64,000 nucleotides of DNA. Origin: Helicobacter bilis ATCC 51630. Its GTDB lineage: Bacteria > Campylobacterota > Campylobacteria > Campylobacterales > Helicobacteraceae. The notes below the pieces were generated by a model. The model was not told the DNA's origin, ran no database searches, and was given only the letters and a program-made list of their open reading frames with translations. The translations under genes were made by a program, and so were the position numbers. Below, one piece after another: positions 51,594 to 62,301 of the stretch. Location of the stretch: the NCBI RefSeq assembly GCF_000686565.1, contig NZ_JMKW01000007.1, positions 1 to 64,000 of the forward strand. Reading direction: 5' to 3'. Every line of letters begins with the position of its first letter. The stretch's first letter is position 1.

Positions 51594-52547
51594 TTGATAA
51601 GCAATATTGATAAAACGACTTCACTCCATTTAAATAATGAAGCACAATTTCTCTGTTTTACCCTAGAAGATACTGAAAATGAGCAAGACATTCAGCTTTA
51701 TGCGATGAATGTTTTTAAGATACGCGAGATAATCTATTATGATGGGGAGCTAACAGAAACTGCGGGGGAAAATGAGGGCATCGTGCTTGGATTCCTAACT
51801 GTTAGAGGGGAGAGCATACCGCTTGTTGATATGCGTAGATGGCTTTACTTTAACGCACAAGACCCAAAGCGAGACTTAAAAGAATACTCTATCCAAAGTC
51901 AAAAAAATCTTGTGATTCTATGTAATTTTTCACAATGCACCGTTGGACTTAGAATCTTAAGTGTAAAACGCATTATCCAGCGAAGCTGGGATTCTGTAAT
52001 TGTAGGTAGTGAATACGGCTTTGATGGGAATAATAAGATTACTGCTACTACAAAATTTGATGATGGTGCGGTAGTGCAAATCATGGATGTTGAACGCATG
52101 GTGGTAGATGCTTTCCCATCAGTAGAAATGTCGCATGAATTGCAGCTTGAGGGCTTAAGGGCTATTGAGAGTGATAAGGTTGTATTGTTAGCAGAAGATT
52201 CTAAACCTGCACAAAAATCACTTCAAATCATTATGGAGAAACTACAACTTCGCTATTTTACCTTTCCAAATGGCAAAGCATTGCTTGAGTATCTCTACAC
52301 ACCGGGTGTTGCTAAAACCGTTGGGGCAGTCATCACTGACCTTGAAATGCCACTCATTTCAGGCTTTGAAGTCTTAAAGCATATACGTGAGCATGAAGAT
52401 ACAAAGACTATGCCTGTAATTGTGAATTCATCAATGAGTAATGATTCTAATATTGAAAAAGCACAAAGCCTAAAAGCAAACGCCTTTATTACAAAATCAA
52501 ATCCTGCAGAGATAGAAGACGCCCTGCGTGAAGCCCTTGAGATGTAG
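51594..52547 (+). CDS. cheV: Chemotaxis coupling protein CheV
   Basis: CheV (317 aa) couples chemoreceptors to CheA and carries its own receiver domain. The CheW-like part covers residues about 1-170 (LYAMNVFKIREIIYYDGELT, LGFLTVRGESIPLVDMRRW). A response-regulator domain follows with acidic VVLLAEDSKPAQK, the phospho-acceptor in AVITDLEMPLISGFE and the lysine in AFITKSNP. Helicobacter species carry several CheV paralogues; which one this is cannot be said. The start is TTG 51594 with TTAGGAGCTTTGTT before it; the segment DKTTSLHLNNEAQFLCF right after the start fits CheV N-termini. It is divergent from serS. Confidence 0.93.
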   Translation: MISNIDKTTSLHLNNEAQFLCFTLEDTENEQDIQLYAMNVFKIREIIYYDGELTETAGENEGIVLGFLTVRGESIPLVDMRRWLYFNAQDPKRDLKEYSIQSQKNLVILCNFSQCTVGLRILSVKRIIQRSWDSVIVGSEYGFDGNNKITATTKFDDGAVVQIMDVERMVVDAFPSVEMSHELQLEGLRAIESDKVVLLAEDSKPAQKSLQIIMEKLQLRYFTFPNGKALLEYLYTPGVAKTVGAVITDLEMPLISGFEVLKHIREHEDTKTMPVIVNSSMSNDSNIEKAQSLKANAFITKSNPAEIEDALREALEM

Positions 52548-52808
52548 ATTTGACTATAATTTGAGATAGAAGCATTATGTGTAAAATCTAGATTCTAAAA
52601 ATCTATTTGTCGTTTTTAGCAAAGCAAAATTTCTCAAAGTTAGTGTTTGTAAAATGTTGCACTTTTTAAGGTTTAAAATGACAATCATAATAGAATCAGA
52701 AAGGTTTCAAGTAATGCTTAAAAAGCTTTGCATTCATATATTTATATTTTTGTGAGTGTTTTAGATCGCTTAGAGTATAAATTTATAGAATCTAGCTTTG
52801 CATTATTG

Positions 52809-52814
52809 TATAAT
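52809..52814 (+). promoter_or_regulatory. Putative -10 box for the motE-like gene
   Basis: TGTATAAT, extended -10 form, 35 bp before the GTG start at 52849. Confidence 0.45.
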
Positions 52815-52848
52815 ATTACGCAAGATTCTGTTACATAAGGATATGGTA

Positions 52849-53628
52849 GTGAAAAAGGTTTTTTTAGGAAGTCTTATTGTTGGTTGTTTATGTGTCAGTG
52901 CGTTTGCCGATGACGAGACAGAAAAAAAAGCAGTCAAAACGCAATCTTTAACAACTAGTGCGAGTTTTGATCCAGAGGCAGCACAACAGCTAGCAAAACA
53001 ATGTGATGCAATCTTTGAGGCAAGAAAGCAAGAGCTTGCAACAAGTCTATTGCAGCTACAACAGCAACAAAGCACTTTGCAAATTCTAACCACAGAAAAC
53101 ACAAAGCTATTAAAAGAAAAAGAAGAGCAGATGAAGCTAAAAGAGAGTGCGTTAAAGAAAATGTATGCTGATATGCGAGATGAAGAAGCAAAAAAATCAG
53201 CAGAAAGTGAAGCAAAACTCAATGAAGCAAAGAAGCTATTAGCACAGAACGAAGAGATTCTAAAGCAAATCACAGGCACAAAAGACACAAAACTAGCTGA
53301 AAGCTATGCGAAAATGAAAGATAGCAAAGCCGCACCGATTTTAGCAGCTATGCCAGAAGATGATGCGGTTATGATTCTATTGAGCCTAAAACCGAATCAA
53401 ATGGGAAGCATTCTAGCACAAATGCAGCCAGATAAAGCCGCAGAACTTACAAAACTTATAAAATATTTCCCTAGTAAAAAGCCAGTCCCACCAAATGCAC
53501 CACCACCAGCCACACCAGATGGAATCAATGTAGAAGATAATATGCTGCAAAACGCTAGAGAGGCAAACACAAATCAGCAAAATAACGCAGTGCCACAAAG
53601 CTTTGATGGTAATATGAGGGTGTATTAG
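52849..53628 (+). CDS. MotE-like periplasmic flagellar motor chaperone
   Basis: Exported protein (259 aa) like the Campylobacterota motor protein MotE, a chaperone of MotB. The signal peptide is VKKVFLGSLIVGCLCVSAFA. A long coiled coil follows (residues about 40-140, rich in Gln/Glu/Lys), then an MgtE_N-like helical domain SYAKMKDSKAAPILAAMPED with VMILLSLKPNQMGSILAQM, and a Pro/Asn-rich tail. GTG 52849 was chosen because TAAGG lies eight bases before it; ATG 52843 is too close to the site. The gene is isolated from other flagellar genes and stands 300 bp after cheV on the same strand. Confidence 0.7.
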   Translation: MKKVFLGSLIVGCLCVSAFADDETEKKAVKTQSLTTSASFDPEAAQQLAKQCDAIFEARKQELATSLLQLQQQQSTLQILTTENTKLLKEKEEQMKLKESALKKMYADMRDEEAKKSAESEAKLNEAKKLLAQNEEILKQITGTKDTKLAESYAKMKDSKAAPILAAMPEDDAVMILLSLKPNQMGSILAQMQPDKAAELTKLIKYFPSKKPVPPNAPPPATPDGINVEDNMLQNAREANTNQQNNAVPQSFDGNMRVY

Positions 53629-54102
53629 AATCCATAATAATAGCCTTGTATTGCAATGAAATCATATGATTAACTTTATTAAACACCATTAAGTAGAGAA
53701 TACAAGATATAAGGCATTATTTGTTTATATTGTTTTATTCATTATATTAGTTTTGTAAGCCGCGTAAGTATTATTATGAAAACATGCGTAAAGAGATAAT
53801 TTTGTTGCATGATTATATGTTTTTTAATATAGTGGTGTAGGGTTGATATAAAATATTAAAGCCCAATATTTTCTAAGCTTTATAACGGCTTTTAATACTT
53901 GATTCTTAGTTAAGATAGGTAAAAACATGTAATATTGTGCGGGGAACAAAATGATTATACTAAAGTCATAGATAAAATATCTTTCTGAAATGCTATTTTT
54001 TTCACTTTGCTATGTATATAATAATGTAATCAAATTTTATCATTTTCACTCATAGCGAAAGTGAAATTCCCTATTCTATCTTATATCCACAAACTTTTCA
54101 TA
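53629..54102. other. AT-rich spacer
   Basis: About 474 bp with no recognisable frame or RNA gene. Confidence 0.45.
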
Positions 54103-54691
54103 TCAATCACTATATTTTTTCCAAGTTTTTATGGACTTGATTTGCATTAAACCCCATAAGATTCTACTAGATTCTGTCTTATAGAGTGAAAAAATATCAG
54201 TAACTTCTTGTTGTTCTTTGAGATGAGATAAAGGCACAAAAGTAACCTTGAGTTTAAAAAATTGATTTGAGTGATAAGATTCTAAAAGGTGAGTGATTGC
54301 TTTAAGGTGTTCTGGTGTCCAATGGTAGTAATTCTCATTTGGATTTCTTACTTCATAGAGCCTACTTATAAAATCACTGGCATTTTGTATAGGAAGCGTT
54401 GTAAATCCCAACTTCTTATCATCAAATGAAAAATTATGCCAATAATCTGGTGTTTCTGTATAGAAATATAATCCAATGTCTATATGTTGGTTATTCTTAT
54501 CCCACACCCTCCATAAATCTAAAGGTATTCTAAAGGTTATCTCACAGATATTGCCCTTTTTTAGTAATATCACATTCTTTGCTTTTTTCAAAAAAAGAAG
54601 CTTTAATTGGATTGAGTATTAATGAATTAGAATCTGCAAGAAGTGGTGTAGAAAAACATAAAAAGATGGCAATACAATAGAAGTAAAACAT
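54103..54691 (-). pseudogene. Exported hypothetical protein, frameshifted
   Basis: The frame 54103-54591 encodes 162 aa (LKKGNICEITFRIPLDLWRV and YHWTPEHLKAITHLLES). Its front belongs to another frame that starts at ATG 54691 with a signal peptide (MFYFYCIAIFLCFSTPLLA) and reads to SKECDITKKG before running into TGA. The two frames meet at an A6G3 run near 54545-54553, where a one-base change would give a single exported protein of about 195 aa. No family was recognised. The frame also continues upstream without a start into a further fragment, so the locus looks decayed. Confidence 0.5.
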
Positions 54692-55030
54692 TGCTAGAAA
54701 ATTTTGGATTTTATATTTGTGATTGAGAAAAGCAATAGAGAGATTCTTTGCATTACTTATATTTAACGCATTTGCACAGATTAACCTAACTTCCCCAGCA
54801 AGATTAAAAGCTTGTGGCTTATAGCTGCTATCATTAACAAATTCTGTCTTAAAGAAACCTCCCCTTTGCTTAGAATCTATACTAAAGCTTACATACCCTC
54901 TAGAATCTGTTGTTTGTGTATAGGTTTGCTTAGAATCTATATTTGTAATTTGGATTTGTTTATTACTTAGGGTGTGAAGGTATTGTAGTCTTTGATGTGA
55001 GGGGAGAAAGTCATAGGGTTTCCTTGTAAA
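54692..55030 (-). pseudogene. Fragment of a lost secreted protein
   Basis: An open minus-strand frame without a start codon lies directly upstream of the broken exported protein. It reads KQIQITNIDSKQTYTQTTDS and RGYVSFSIDSKQRGGFF, then VNDSSYKPQAFNLAGEV. The Thr/Ser-rich, beta-like segment resembles C-terminal domains appended to secreted proteins or type VI effectors, which is only an impression. Its 5' end is cut by a stop near 55050, next to the TSUP gene. Confidence 0.35.
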
Positions 55031-55079
55031 TGGCGTTATTGTTATTTAATATTGTTTTTAGGACTGCTAGAACTTTTTA

Positions 55080-55841
55080 TTACAATATGTCATTATATAT
55101 CAGCCTTATAGACATAATAAAGCATAGGCAAATCACCACAGGGCGGATAATTTTCGCTCCGTGTTTTATGGCAAGTTTCGCCCCCAGACTCGCCCCTATC
55201 ATCTGCCCTACACACATTAATATGCCTAGAATCCACAGCACATTCCCACCTGCAATAAAAAGCAATGCCGAAGAGAGATTGATACTAAAAACAAGAACGC
55301 GAGAGTGTGCTAGGGCTTTACTCAAGCCGTAACCTGCTATACTAACAAATATCATCAGCACAAAAGAGCCTATCCCCACGCCTAAAAGCCCACCATACAC
55401 ACTTGCCACCGCACAAGAAGCGTATAAAAGCAAGGGATATTTTGTCCTTGCCCTATCCTCATCACTTAGCTTTGGTGAAAACAAAAAATACATTCCTACA
55501 AGAATCATCACAAAAGGCAGGATTTTAGATAGAATCTCAAGCGATACAAACTGCACAGCAAAAGCCCCCAAGCCAGAAAATATCACCGCTATGGCAATGC
55601 AAATGCGACTTTGCTGAAAGTCCATTAGTCCATTTTTATAGTAATGAGCCGCCCCGGTGAATGAACCCACACAGGCTTGAAGCTTGTTTGTCGCTAGGGC
55701 TTGAAGGGGATTTAGCCCACTCAACAAAAGCAGGGGCATAGTTATCATTCCAGCCCCGCCAGAGAGTGAGCCTACAAACCCACCAAAGATAGATGCCACA
55801 AACAGCACAATATACCAAACTACTTCAATACTGCCAAACAT
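55080..55841 (-). CDS. TSUP family anion permease (TauE/SafE)
   Basis: Integral membrane protein (253 aa) of the TauE/SafE/YfcA family that exports or moves sulfite, sulfonate-type or other organic anions. Eight membrane helices are predicted; the paired family repeats are GGFVGSLSGGAGMITMPLLL and YGGLLGVGIGSFVLMIF. The C-terminal half repeats the N-terminal one, as usual. It stands between decayed genes and the restriction-modification pair. A link to the organosulfur-like operon at 22640-27661 is possible by function, but the two are 27 kb apart. Confidence 0.88.
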   Translation of the reverse strand: MFGSIEVVWYIVLFVASIFGGFVGSLSGGAGMITMPLLLLSGLNPLQALATNKLQACVGSFTGAAHYYKNGLMDFQQSRICIAIAVIFSGLGAFAVQFVSLEILSKILPFVMILVGMYFLFSPKLSDEDRARTKYPLLLYASCAVASVYGGLLGVGIGSFVLMIFVSIAGYGLSKALAHSRVLVFSINLSSALLFIAGGNVLWILGILMCVGQMIGASLGAKLAIKHGAKIIRPVVICLCFIMSIRLIYNDIL

Positions 55842-55947
55842 ACCACAACCTTTATTTTGCCTTGTATAATCATAGTTCGCAAAGCTTAATGTTTTTTCAC
55901 AAAGTTGTTTGAATCTGCCATTAATAAATTACCAAGCTTTCTATCTC

Positions 55948-58494
55948 TTATTTCTGCTTATTTAAAAACCCATCAAATTCATCAATAAATGTTTGATTTT
56001 TGCTTATATCTTTATTTATAAAAAATGGTAAAGATTCTAATGTCAATATTTGATTTGTATCTGTGTCAAGCTTTTTGCCCTTTAGCATTGCTAGAAAATC
56101 CTCTTTCCAACTATCTTTAGGGGCTAAATGCTCTCCCTTTGTCTCCATAAAACATTGAATACTTAAAAACTTATCATTCCTTTCACTCAATTTTTTGCCA
56201 AAGAAAATAAAATCAGGCTCAAAGCCCATTCCATAAGTTACTTCATTTGCGCGATTATCATAAATTTTAAATTCTTTAAATCCCTCATTTCTTATAATAA
56301 ACCATTGAGAAAACATCTTATCAATATCATCTTTTCTGCTCTCTATAAATTCCAAAAATTCTCTTTCTAGCTTACTATCATAACAAAATGTCTTATGATA
56401 TAGCCAAGTGAATCTAGAATCTTCAAAATTATCATCATTTTTAAAGATTATTCTATCGCCTATATTAAATTTATGAGACTGAAACTCACTTACTTCATAT
56501 TCTTGCTTGATACTTTGCTTTAAGGATTTAAAATTTTCCAAAATATACTTTGCTATTTCAAGTTTATTTTCCATATTAAATGTTTGTTTTTTTGAAAAGC
56601 ATACATATATTTTTTTTAAATAATTTTCTATAAAATCCCTTTTGCTTTTAAAGTCAAGATTCTTATTAATTTCTTTAAAACTAAGCCCTAACATATTCAT
56701 TGCTTTAAGAAAATATTTAGTATCTATAATAGATTCAAGCGTTGAAGAGTTTTGTAAATCATATTCTTCTTTCACAATCTCAAATTTCTCTTCACTTTCT
56801 TTTATAGAGTTTGAAAAAAGTGGAATTTGCAGTCCCTTTATTTTCTGCTCTATTTCAGCTCTTGTCATAGAGAAAAGTTGTAAATCCCCTCTTCTAATCC
56901 TTTTATTATTGGCATAATAAATTTTGTTATCATCAATAATAGGCTTTATCTTTTCATTGACAATTAAATCTACACGCCTTTTTTCTTCTTCAAATAACAA
57001 GCCTTGCTTATTCATACTTTCATTAAGATTTTTAATAAATGCGACATCATTAATGGTATGATAGCTTAGTCTCTCTAGGGCGTTTAGCTCATTATCTAAG
57101 TCATTATCATATTTTCTTATATAAATAGAATCACTATCAAACATAAATGATGGGTCTTTAAAAGGATAATATCTAGCACCTCTTCCTATAAGCTGAACTT
57201 CCTTAGTCGTAATAGCCTTACTAGCTTTATTACTACCAAGTCTTACTATATCAAAAAGGTTTAGCACATCCCAACCCTCATTGAGTTTATCTACTGAAAA
57301 AATCACTCTTATTTCATTGCTTGTATCCTCCAAAGTATTTAATAATACTTGATTTTTTTCAAGCTCTTTTTCATCATTTGTATTTAATATATACAATGAT
57401 TTAAAATTATTCTTTAAAAAGTTGATAATGCTATTTGCATACGACAAACCATATTCTCTTTTAAAAAATTCTAAGCTTTTATGTAAAAGATCACTCTCTT
57501 TATCAATATTTTCATAAAAGCTACTTATTTGAGAAGCTTCTAAATTTTCTAAAAAATTTATAAAAAACTTTTCATTTTGCTTTGATTCATTTATAGATTC
57601 ACTTTTATACATTATTACAGGTTTTAGTATGATATTATGCTTTTGTGCGAGTAGCTCTCTATAAAGGCTTGTTAGCATACTGCCTAAGATTCTATACTCT
57701 AAAGTTTCATTGTTATATTTTGTTAGAAATATCCGTTTAGAATAGCCGTCTTTGCAAAACTCTTTTAAAGCGTATTCATAAATTATTTTATTTGTATATT
57801 TTTCTAAAACATTAGCCTCTTGTGGTATCGTAGCACTAAATTCAAATAATAAATTTTCTTTATTGCTTTCATAAGCCTTTGTTATGATTGTCTCCCAACC
57901 CTCTTTATTTTCCTTTTCACTTTTACTTTTAGTATCGCTATTTAAATGATGTGCTTCATCAGCCAATAACACAATCTTTTTATCCACTAAATCACTAAAG
58001 CTTAAAGAATTTTCCCTTTCTGTTTTAAACAAAGAGTATAGAGCCTGTATAGTCGTAAAATGTATATTGATACATTCATCTTTACTTTCACTTAGATTAT
58101 TAACAATATTAATCTCTACATTTTCAGAATCTATATTGATACTTTCTTTAAAAAGGTATTTACTTGAATATTTATCAGCAAAATTCGCCTTAGTTTTTTC
58201 CAATATAGAATTAGAATTTACAAAGAAAATAAAATCTCTATATCCCCTTTTATAGCAATCAAGTATCAAAGCAGCCATTATCAGCGTTTTCCCACTGCCT
58301 GTTGCCATATTAAACATTAAATGATTTTGTTTTATAGAATCTACATTAGCATAATAATATTTCAGTGCTTTTTCTTGGTAGATTCTTAGCTCTTTAGATA
58401 AATTTTCTTTGATATACAAAGGTATCTCTATATCTTCCAGTCCTCTTTTTCCAAACTCTTCTAGTAAGGTCTCATATAACTTTTTATTAAACAT
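55948..58494 (-). CDS. Type III restriction enzyme subunit (Res)
   Basis: Helicase/endonuclease subunit (848-852 aa) of a type III system. It has Walker A MATGSGKTLIMAALI (near residue 65), the DEAH-type box VLLADEAHHLN, EVQLIGRGARYYPF (motif VI) and a C-terminal nuclease-like region with EPDFIFFGKK and ETKGEH. ATG 58494 is taken as the start; ATGs at 58500 and 58506 are also in frame, and all overlap the end of mod. It is fully open, so the system is probably active. Confidence 0.92.
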   Translation of the reverse strand: MFNKKLYETLLEEFGKRGLEDIEIPLYIKENLSKELRIYQEKALKYYYANVDSIKQNHLMFNMATGSGKTLIMAALILDCYKRGYRDFIFFVNSNSILEKTKANFADKYSSKYLFKESINIDSENVEINIVNNLSESKDECINIHFTTIQALYSLFKTERENSLSFSDLVDKKIVLLADEAHHLNSDTKSKSEKENKEGWETIITKAYESNKENLLFEFSATIPQEANVLEKYTNKIIYEYALKEFCKDGYSKRIFLTKYNNETLEYRILGSMLTSLYRELLAQKHNIILKPVIMYKSESINESKQNEKFFINFLENLEASQISSFYENIDKESDLLHKSLEFFKREYGLSYANSIINFLKNNFKSLYILNTNDEKELEKNQVLLNTLEDTSNEIRVIFSVDKLNEGWDVLNLFDIVRLGSNKASKAITTKEVQLIGRGARYYPFKDPSFMFDSDSIYIRKYDNDLDNELNALERLSYHTINDVAFIKNLNESMNKQGLLFEEEKRRVDLIVNEKIKPIIDDNKIYYANNKRIRRGDLQLFSMTRAEIEQKIKGLQIPLFSNSIKESEEKFEIVKEEYDLQNSSTLESIIDTKYFLKAMNMLGLSFKEINKNLDFKSKRDFIENYLKKIYVCFSKKQTFNMENKLEIAKYILENFKSLKQSIKQEYEVSEFQSHKFNIGDRIIFKNDDNFEDSRFTWLYHKTFCYDSKLEREFLEFIESRKDDIDKMFSQWFIIRNEGFKEFKIYDNRANEVTYGMGFEPDFIFFGKKLSERNDKFLSIQCFMETKGEHLAPKDSWKEDFLAMLKGKKLDTDTNQILTLESLPFFINKDISKNQTFIDEFDGFLNKQK

Positions 58495-60292
58495 TATCAT
58501 CACCATAAAATATTTTATTAAGTTCTATAACTTCGCTAGATATTGCATAATCCTCATCTTCTATATCCCCATACAGCACATAGTCCATATTAGAATCTAA
58601 AATGTCTAGCAAAGCTTTTTTTTTGGCGTGTAAATCTAATTCTTTAAACTCTTTATCTTTTAAAATACTATCTAAATCTATACGATAATCCAAAAAAGCC
58701 TTAGATTCTAAATCTTTGTAAATAGAATCTAGCATTTTTTCATCATTTATATTTTTTATTCTCTCTTTATATATTGCATTTAAAGGCATAAGCTCTGCAT
58801 AAATAAAGCTCCCACCTCCTTGCCAATCTACCGCTTTGCTAATCCCCCCTTGCTCTCCAGCTACCACCTTTTTTAACCGCTCTTTTGTGATAGATTCTAT
58901 ATAGTCCATTTGTTCAATCCCTATAAATCGCCTTTTCATTTTATGTGCTACGGCTAGAGTTGTGCCACTTCCTGCAAAAAAGTCCATTACTAAATCGTTT
59001 TCTTGTGTTGATATTTCTATAATGCGTTTTATAAGGGCTTCAGGTTTTTGCCCATCGAATTCACCTCGTTCTTTTGCCATAGGATTTATTACTTTTATAT
59101 CACTCCACAAACAACTAATAGGTTGCCCTTTATACTCGTCAAGATAAATTTTTCTATTTATATTTTGATTTTTGTCTTTTGGAAAACATAATTTGCCTTC
59201 TTTGTCCCATTTCTCCATTATTTCTTTTGAAACTGAATAACCTTTGGTTGGTGTTTTGTAACCCTTATAATCGTAAATTAAGTTCTCTCTATAATTAGGA
59301 CTTTGCAATGGCGATTTCATAAATTTTCTACCATTTTCATCTATATTTGTAAAACGCTCTTTAATATATTGTTGTGTATTTTCATCGTCCAAAGAATAAA
59401 TATGATTTACTTGGTAATTTTCACTTTTTGAATACCACAAAATATAATCTATTACTACATTTAAGCGATTTTTTGGATTCGCACTTCCACCGCGTCTTTT
59501 CCATACAATACAATTTACAAAATTCTCCCGCCCAAAAATCTCATCACAAAGCACTTTTAAATAGGCTTGTTCGTTGTCATCACATTGTATAAATATCACG
59601 CCATCATCGCTTAGAAAATCTCTTGCAATTTCAAGGCGATTTTTCATAAAGGTAAGCCAAGTGGAGTGATTGAAGTTATCATTATAATTAAAGCTATCAT
59701 TGCCTGTATTATAAGGTGGGTCAATGTATATGAGCTTTACTTTATTTGCAAACTTCTTTTTTAAAGAATGCAAAGCTAAAAGGTTATTGCCTTTGATTAA
59801 GAGATTAGCATTGTTAAGATTTTCTTTTAAATCCCCTTGCCCTATAAGCTCAAAATTTTGCAAAGCTTTTCTTGCAAACAACACATCTATTTCATCTTTT
59901 GCTAGAATCTCATTGAAAAATATCTCATTCTTTTTATCCTCATCTTTACTTTGTCCGCCTTTTATCACGCCATCTTTGTAAGCAAAGTTTAGCACGACTT
60001 CATTATTTGTTTTTAAAAAGCTTTTTGTTTTAAATCCTAATCCTATTTTATTTGTATAACTTGTGAAGCTACCGCTTAAATTTCTAAGGTCTAAAAAGGT
60101 CAAAAAGTCATTAAGCTTAAAAATATAAGTGTTATTTCGCACAATAAAAAATCTATTCTTAAACTCATCTTTGTATGTGCTTTGCTCCAAAAGATAACAA
60201 AACAATTTTTCATCATAGCTTTGTGCTAAATTTCTAATATGCTTTAAAGTTTCAAAGCGATTTTCTAAATCTTGCAATAATTCATTTTTCAT
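58487..60292 (-). CDS. Type III DNA adenine methyltransferase (Mod)
   Basis: N6-adenine methyltransferase and specificity subunit (601 aa). The catalytic motif IV is DPPYNTG (residues 191-197), and the SAM motif I is DFFAGSGTTLAVAHKM (C-terminal third), the order of the beta class. The variable recognition region lies between them. ATG 60292 follows TAGGAGAAGTT; a longer in-frame start at 60310 is less likely. Mod and Res overlap by a few bases and are co-translated. No simple-sequence repeat is present in mod, so it is not obviously phase-variable. Confidence 0.93.
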   Translation of the reverse strand: MKNELLQDLENRFETLKHIRNLAQSYDEKLFCYLLEQSTYKDEFKNRFFIVRNNTYIFKLNDFLTFLDLRNLSGSFTSYTNKIGLGFKTKSFLKTNNEVVLNFAYKDGVIKGGQSKDEDKKNEIFFNEILAKDEIDVLFARKALQNFELIGQGDLKENLNNANLLIKGNNLLALHSLKKKFANKVKLIYIDPPYNTGNDSFNYNDNFNHSTWLTFMKNRLEIARDFLSDDGVIFIQCDDNEQAYLKVLCDEIFGRENFVNCIVWKRRGGSANPKNRLNVVIDYILWYSKSENYQVNHIYSLDDENTQQYIKERFTNIDENGRKFMKSPLQSPNYRENLIYDYKGYKTPTKGYSVSKEIMEKWDKEGKLCFPKDKNQNINRKIYLDEYKGQPISCLWSDIKVINPMAKERGEFDGQKPEALIKRIIEISTQENDLVMDFFAGSGTTLAVAHKMKRRFIGIEQMDYIESITKERLKKVVAGEQGGISKAVDWQGGGSFIYAELMPLNAIYKERIKNINDEKMLDSIYKDLESKAFLDYRIDLDSILKDKEFKELDLHAKKKALLDILDSNMDYVLYGDIEDEDYAISSEVIELNKIFYGDDNV

Positions 60293-60559
60293 AACTTCTC
60301 CTAACTGCAAAATGTAATGTGTAAAAACTTACAATGTAAGAATATGAAATATCTCCTTTGCCTACAGACTCATATATTAGCACTGCTTTCAAGCCATCTA
60401 TAGCTCGTTTGTTATTATGAAAACAAAACTAAACGAGATTCTATAAATAATATATGTTATAGTCAAGTCCAAAGCCTTTGGTATTTGATATTTTTAGTCT
60501 CCACACTCACCCAAAGCAATAGAATCTAGAGCAAGGATTCTAGCAGAATCCTTGTAGTC

Positions 60560-61651
60560 TCATCCCTCCAAGCTTCCCATATCAATCACATAGCGGAATT
60601 TTGCCTTGCCGTTTGTGAGATTGCTATATGCTGTGTCAATGTCCTTTACGCTAATGATTTCTACTTCAGGGTAGATTCCCTGCTGGATAGAAATATCTAG
60701 CATTTCTTGCGTCTCTTTAATACCGCCAATGAGTGAGCCATACACCTTTTTACCCGCAGAAAAAACAAGCCTTGTTACATCAATATGCGTTTTTAGCTCC
60801 ACAGGCGGCAGCCCAACAATTGCCATCTCACCGCCAAACTTTAGCAAATCCACATAGCTATTGACATCATAAGCCGTAGGAATGGTAGAGATGATAAAAT
60901 CAAATCGCTCTTTGCATTCACTTGTGGCAGTGTAAAGGGCTTTTACACCTAGATTCTTAGCAACTTGAGCCTTAAGTGTATTTCGTGCAAACACACTCAC
61001 TTCCGCCCCAAGATAAAGGGCGTATTTCACCGCCATAAGCCCAAGTCCGCCAAATCCCGCTACCGCGACTTTATCGCCCCTTTTTACCTTGCTAAATTTT
61101 AAGGGGCTATAAGTGGTGATCCCTGCACAAAGCAGTGGGGCGACTTTCTCTAGCTGGGCATTTTGTGGCACTTGTATCGCAAAGTTTTCACTCACAACAA
61201 TATTATTTGAGTAGCCGCCATAGGTTGGGGCATTATCGTGGAAGCAATCAAGGCAATCATAGGTAAAAACCGCCTTACCATTTTCGCAAAACTGCTCTTG
61301 ACTCTGCTTGCACGCACTACACTCCCCACAGGAATTCACCATACAGCCAACGCCTGCATAATCGCCAATCTTAAACTTACTCACGCTTTTACCCACAGCT
61401 ACCACACGCCCGGCTATCTCGTGCCCGGGGACCATAGGATAGATCCCACTTTTCCACTCACTTCTAGCAGAGTGTATATCGCTATGGCAGATTCCAGCAT
61501 AGAGAATCTCAAGTAAAATATCATTCTCTCCCATTGCGTGGCGAGTGAAGTGAAAAGGCTTAAATGTGTCGTCTTTGTGGGCTACTGCATAGCCTTTTGC
61601 ACTGATTTTTTGCCCATTGTTGGCTTGGGCTAAGTTTTCTTCTAAAAGCAT
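60560..61651 (-). CDS. Zinc-dependent NAD(P) alcohol dehydrogenase (CAD-like)
   Basis: Medium-chain dehydrogenase (363 aa) of the cinnamyl-alcohol/YahK branch that interconverts alcohols and aldehydes. The catalytic zinc site is in AGICHSDIHSARSEW and VPGHEIAGRV; four structural-zinc cysteines are in NSCGECSACKQSQEQFC. The nucleotide fold is VAGFGGLGLMAVKYALYLGA. ATG 61651 with AAAGGAATTTTT before it is chosen over an upstream start at 61717. It is a single gene with spacers on both sides. Confidence 0.92.
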   Translation of the reverse strand: MLLEENLAQANNGQKISAKGYAVAHKDDTFKPFHFTRHAMGENDILLEILYAGICHSDIHSARSEWKSGIYPMVPGHEIAGRVVAVGKSVSKFKIGDYAGVGCMVNSCGECSACKQSQEQFCENGKAVFTYDCLDCFHDNAPTYGGYSNNIVVSENFAIQVPQNAQLEKVAPLLCAGITTYSPLKFSKVKRGDKVAVAGFGGLGLMAVKYALYLGAEVSVFARNTLKAQVAKNLGVKALYTATSECKERFDFIISTIPTAYDVNSYVDLLKFGGEMAIVGLPPVELKTHIDVTRLVFSAGKKVYGSLIGGIKETQEMLDISIQQGIYPEVEIISVKDIDTAYSNLTNGKAKFRYVIDMGSLEG

Positions 61652-62301
61652 AAAAATTCCTTTGGGTAGTAAAATAGCTAAGATTCTATAATATTTGTCT
61701 ATGAAAAATGCTAACAAGCGGGTTTAGACAAACACATAAAATCTTTAAGAGTGATATTATAAAGCCTAACACCTAGTGTTTGTCAAGGGAATTCAAGTAA
61801 GAGATAACGAGCTTGGGGCTACTTTTTGCTTTGAAAAACAGGGCTATGACAAGATTATAAAAGATCATTACAAAGTGATGAAAAATGAAAGCATAATGAT
61901 AATCTATGTATATACAAATAGAAATATAAATAAATCTGCAAGATATGTAGCAAAACCTTTGAACCCTATCTAGCTGCAAGGGCAAATACGCAAAGATTAA
62001 GTTTAGTGGATTTAAGCCAAAGATAAAAGCAACCTTTACACTTTATATGTATTACTTGAGTATTTTGCATAGTTTTATATTGTTTAGCCTAATAGAATCT
62101 AGATGACACGGGTTTCATATCGCACAATGAATATACGAACATCTACATTTATTAATCATAGTAACTATTCTGTAAAATCTTCCCCATCATGTTACATGTG
62201 GTAGCACGAAACAACAATTATAAACTTATATGACAAGAATATATCATAACATATACACTTTTATTGGCATGTATATTACAATACAACGCTAAGTATCTTG
62301 A
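61652..62301. other. Long spacer between the dehydrogenase and DASS genes
   Basis: About 650 bp. A weak frame at 61776-61973 (65 codons, FVKGIQVRDNELGATFCFEK) might be a remnant of a lost gene but matches no family I recognise. The rest is AT-rich and empty. Confidence 0.4.

Noticed and set aside
58487-60292. Phase-variable mod gene (phasevarion)
   Set aside because: No long homopolymer or tandem repeat was seen in mod, so switching is not supported here.
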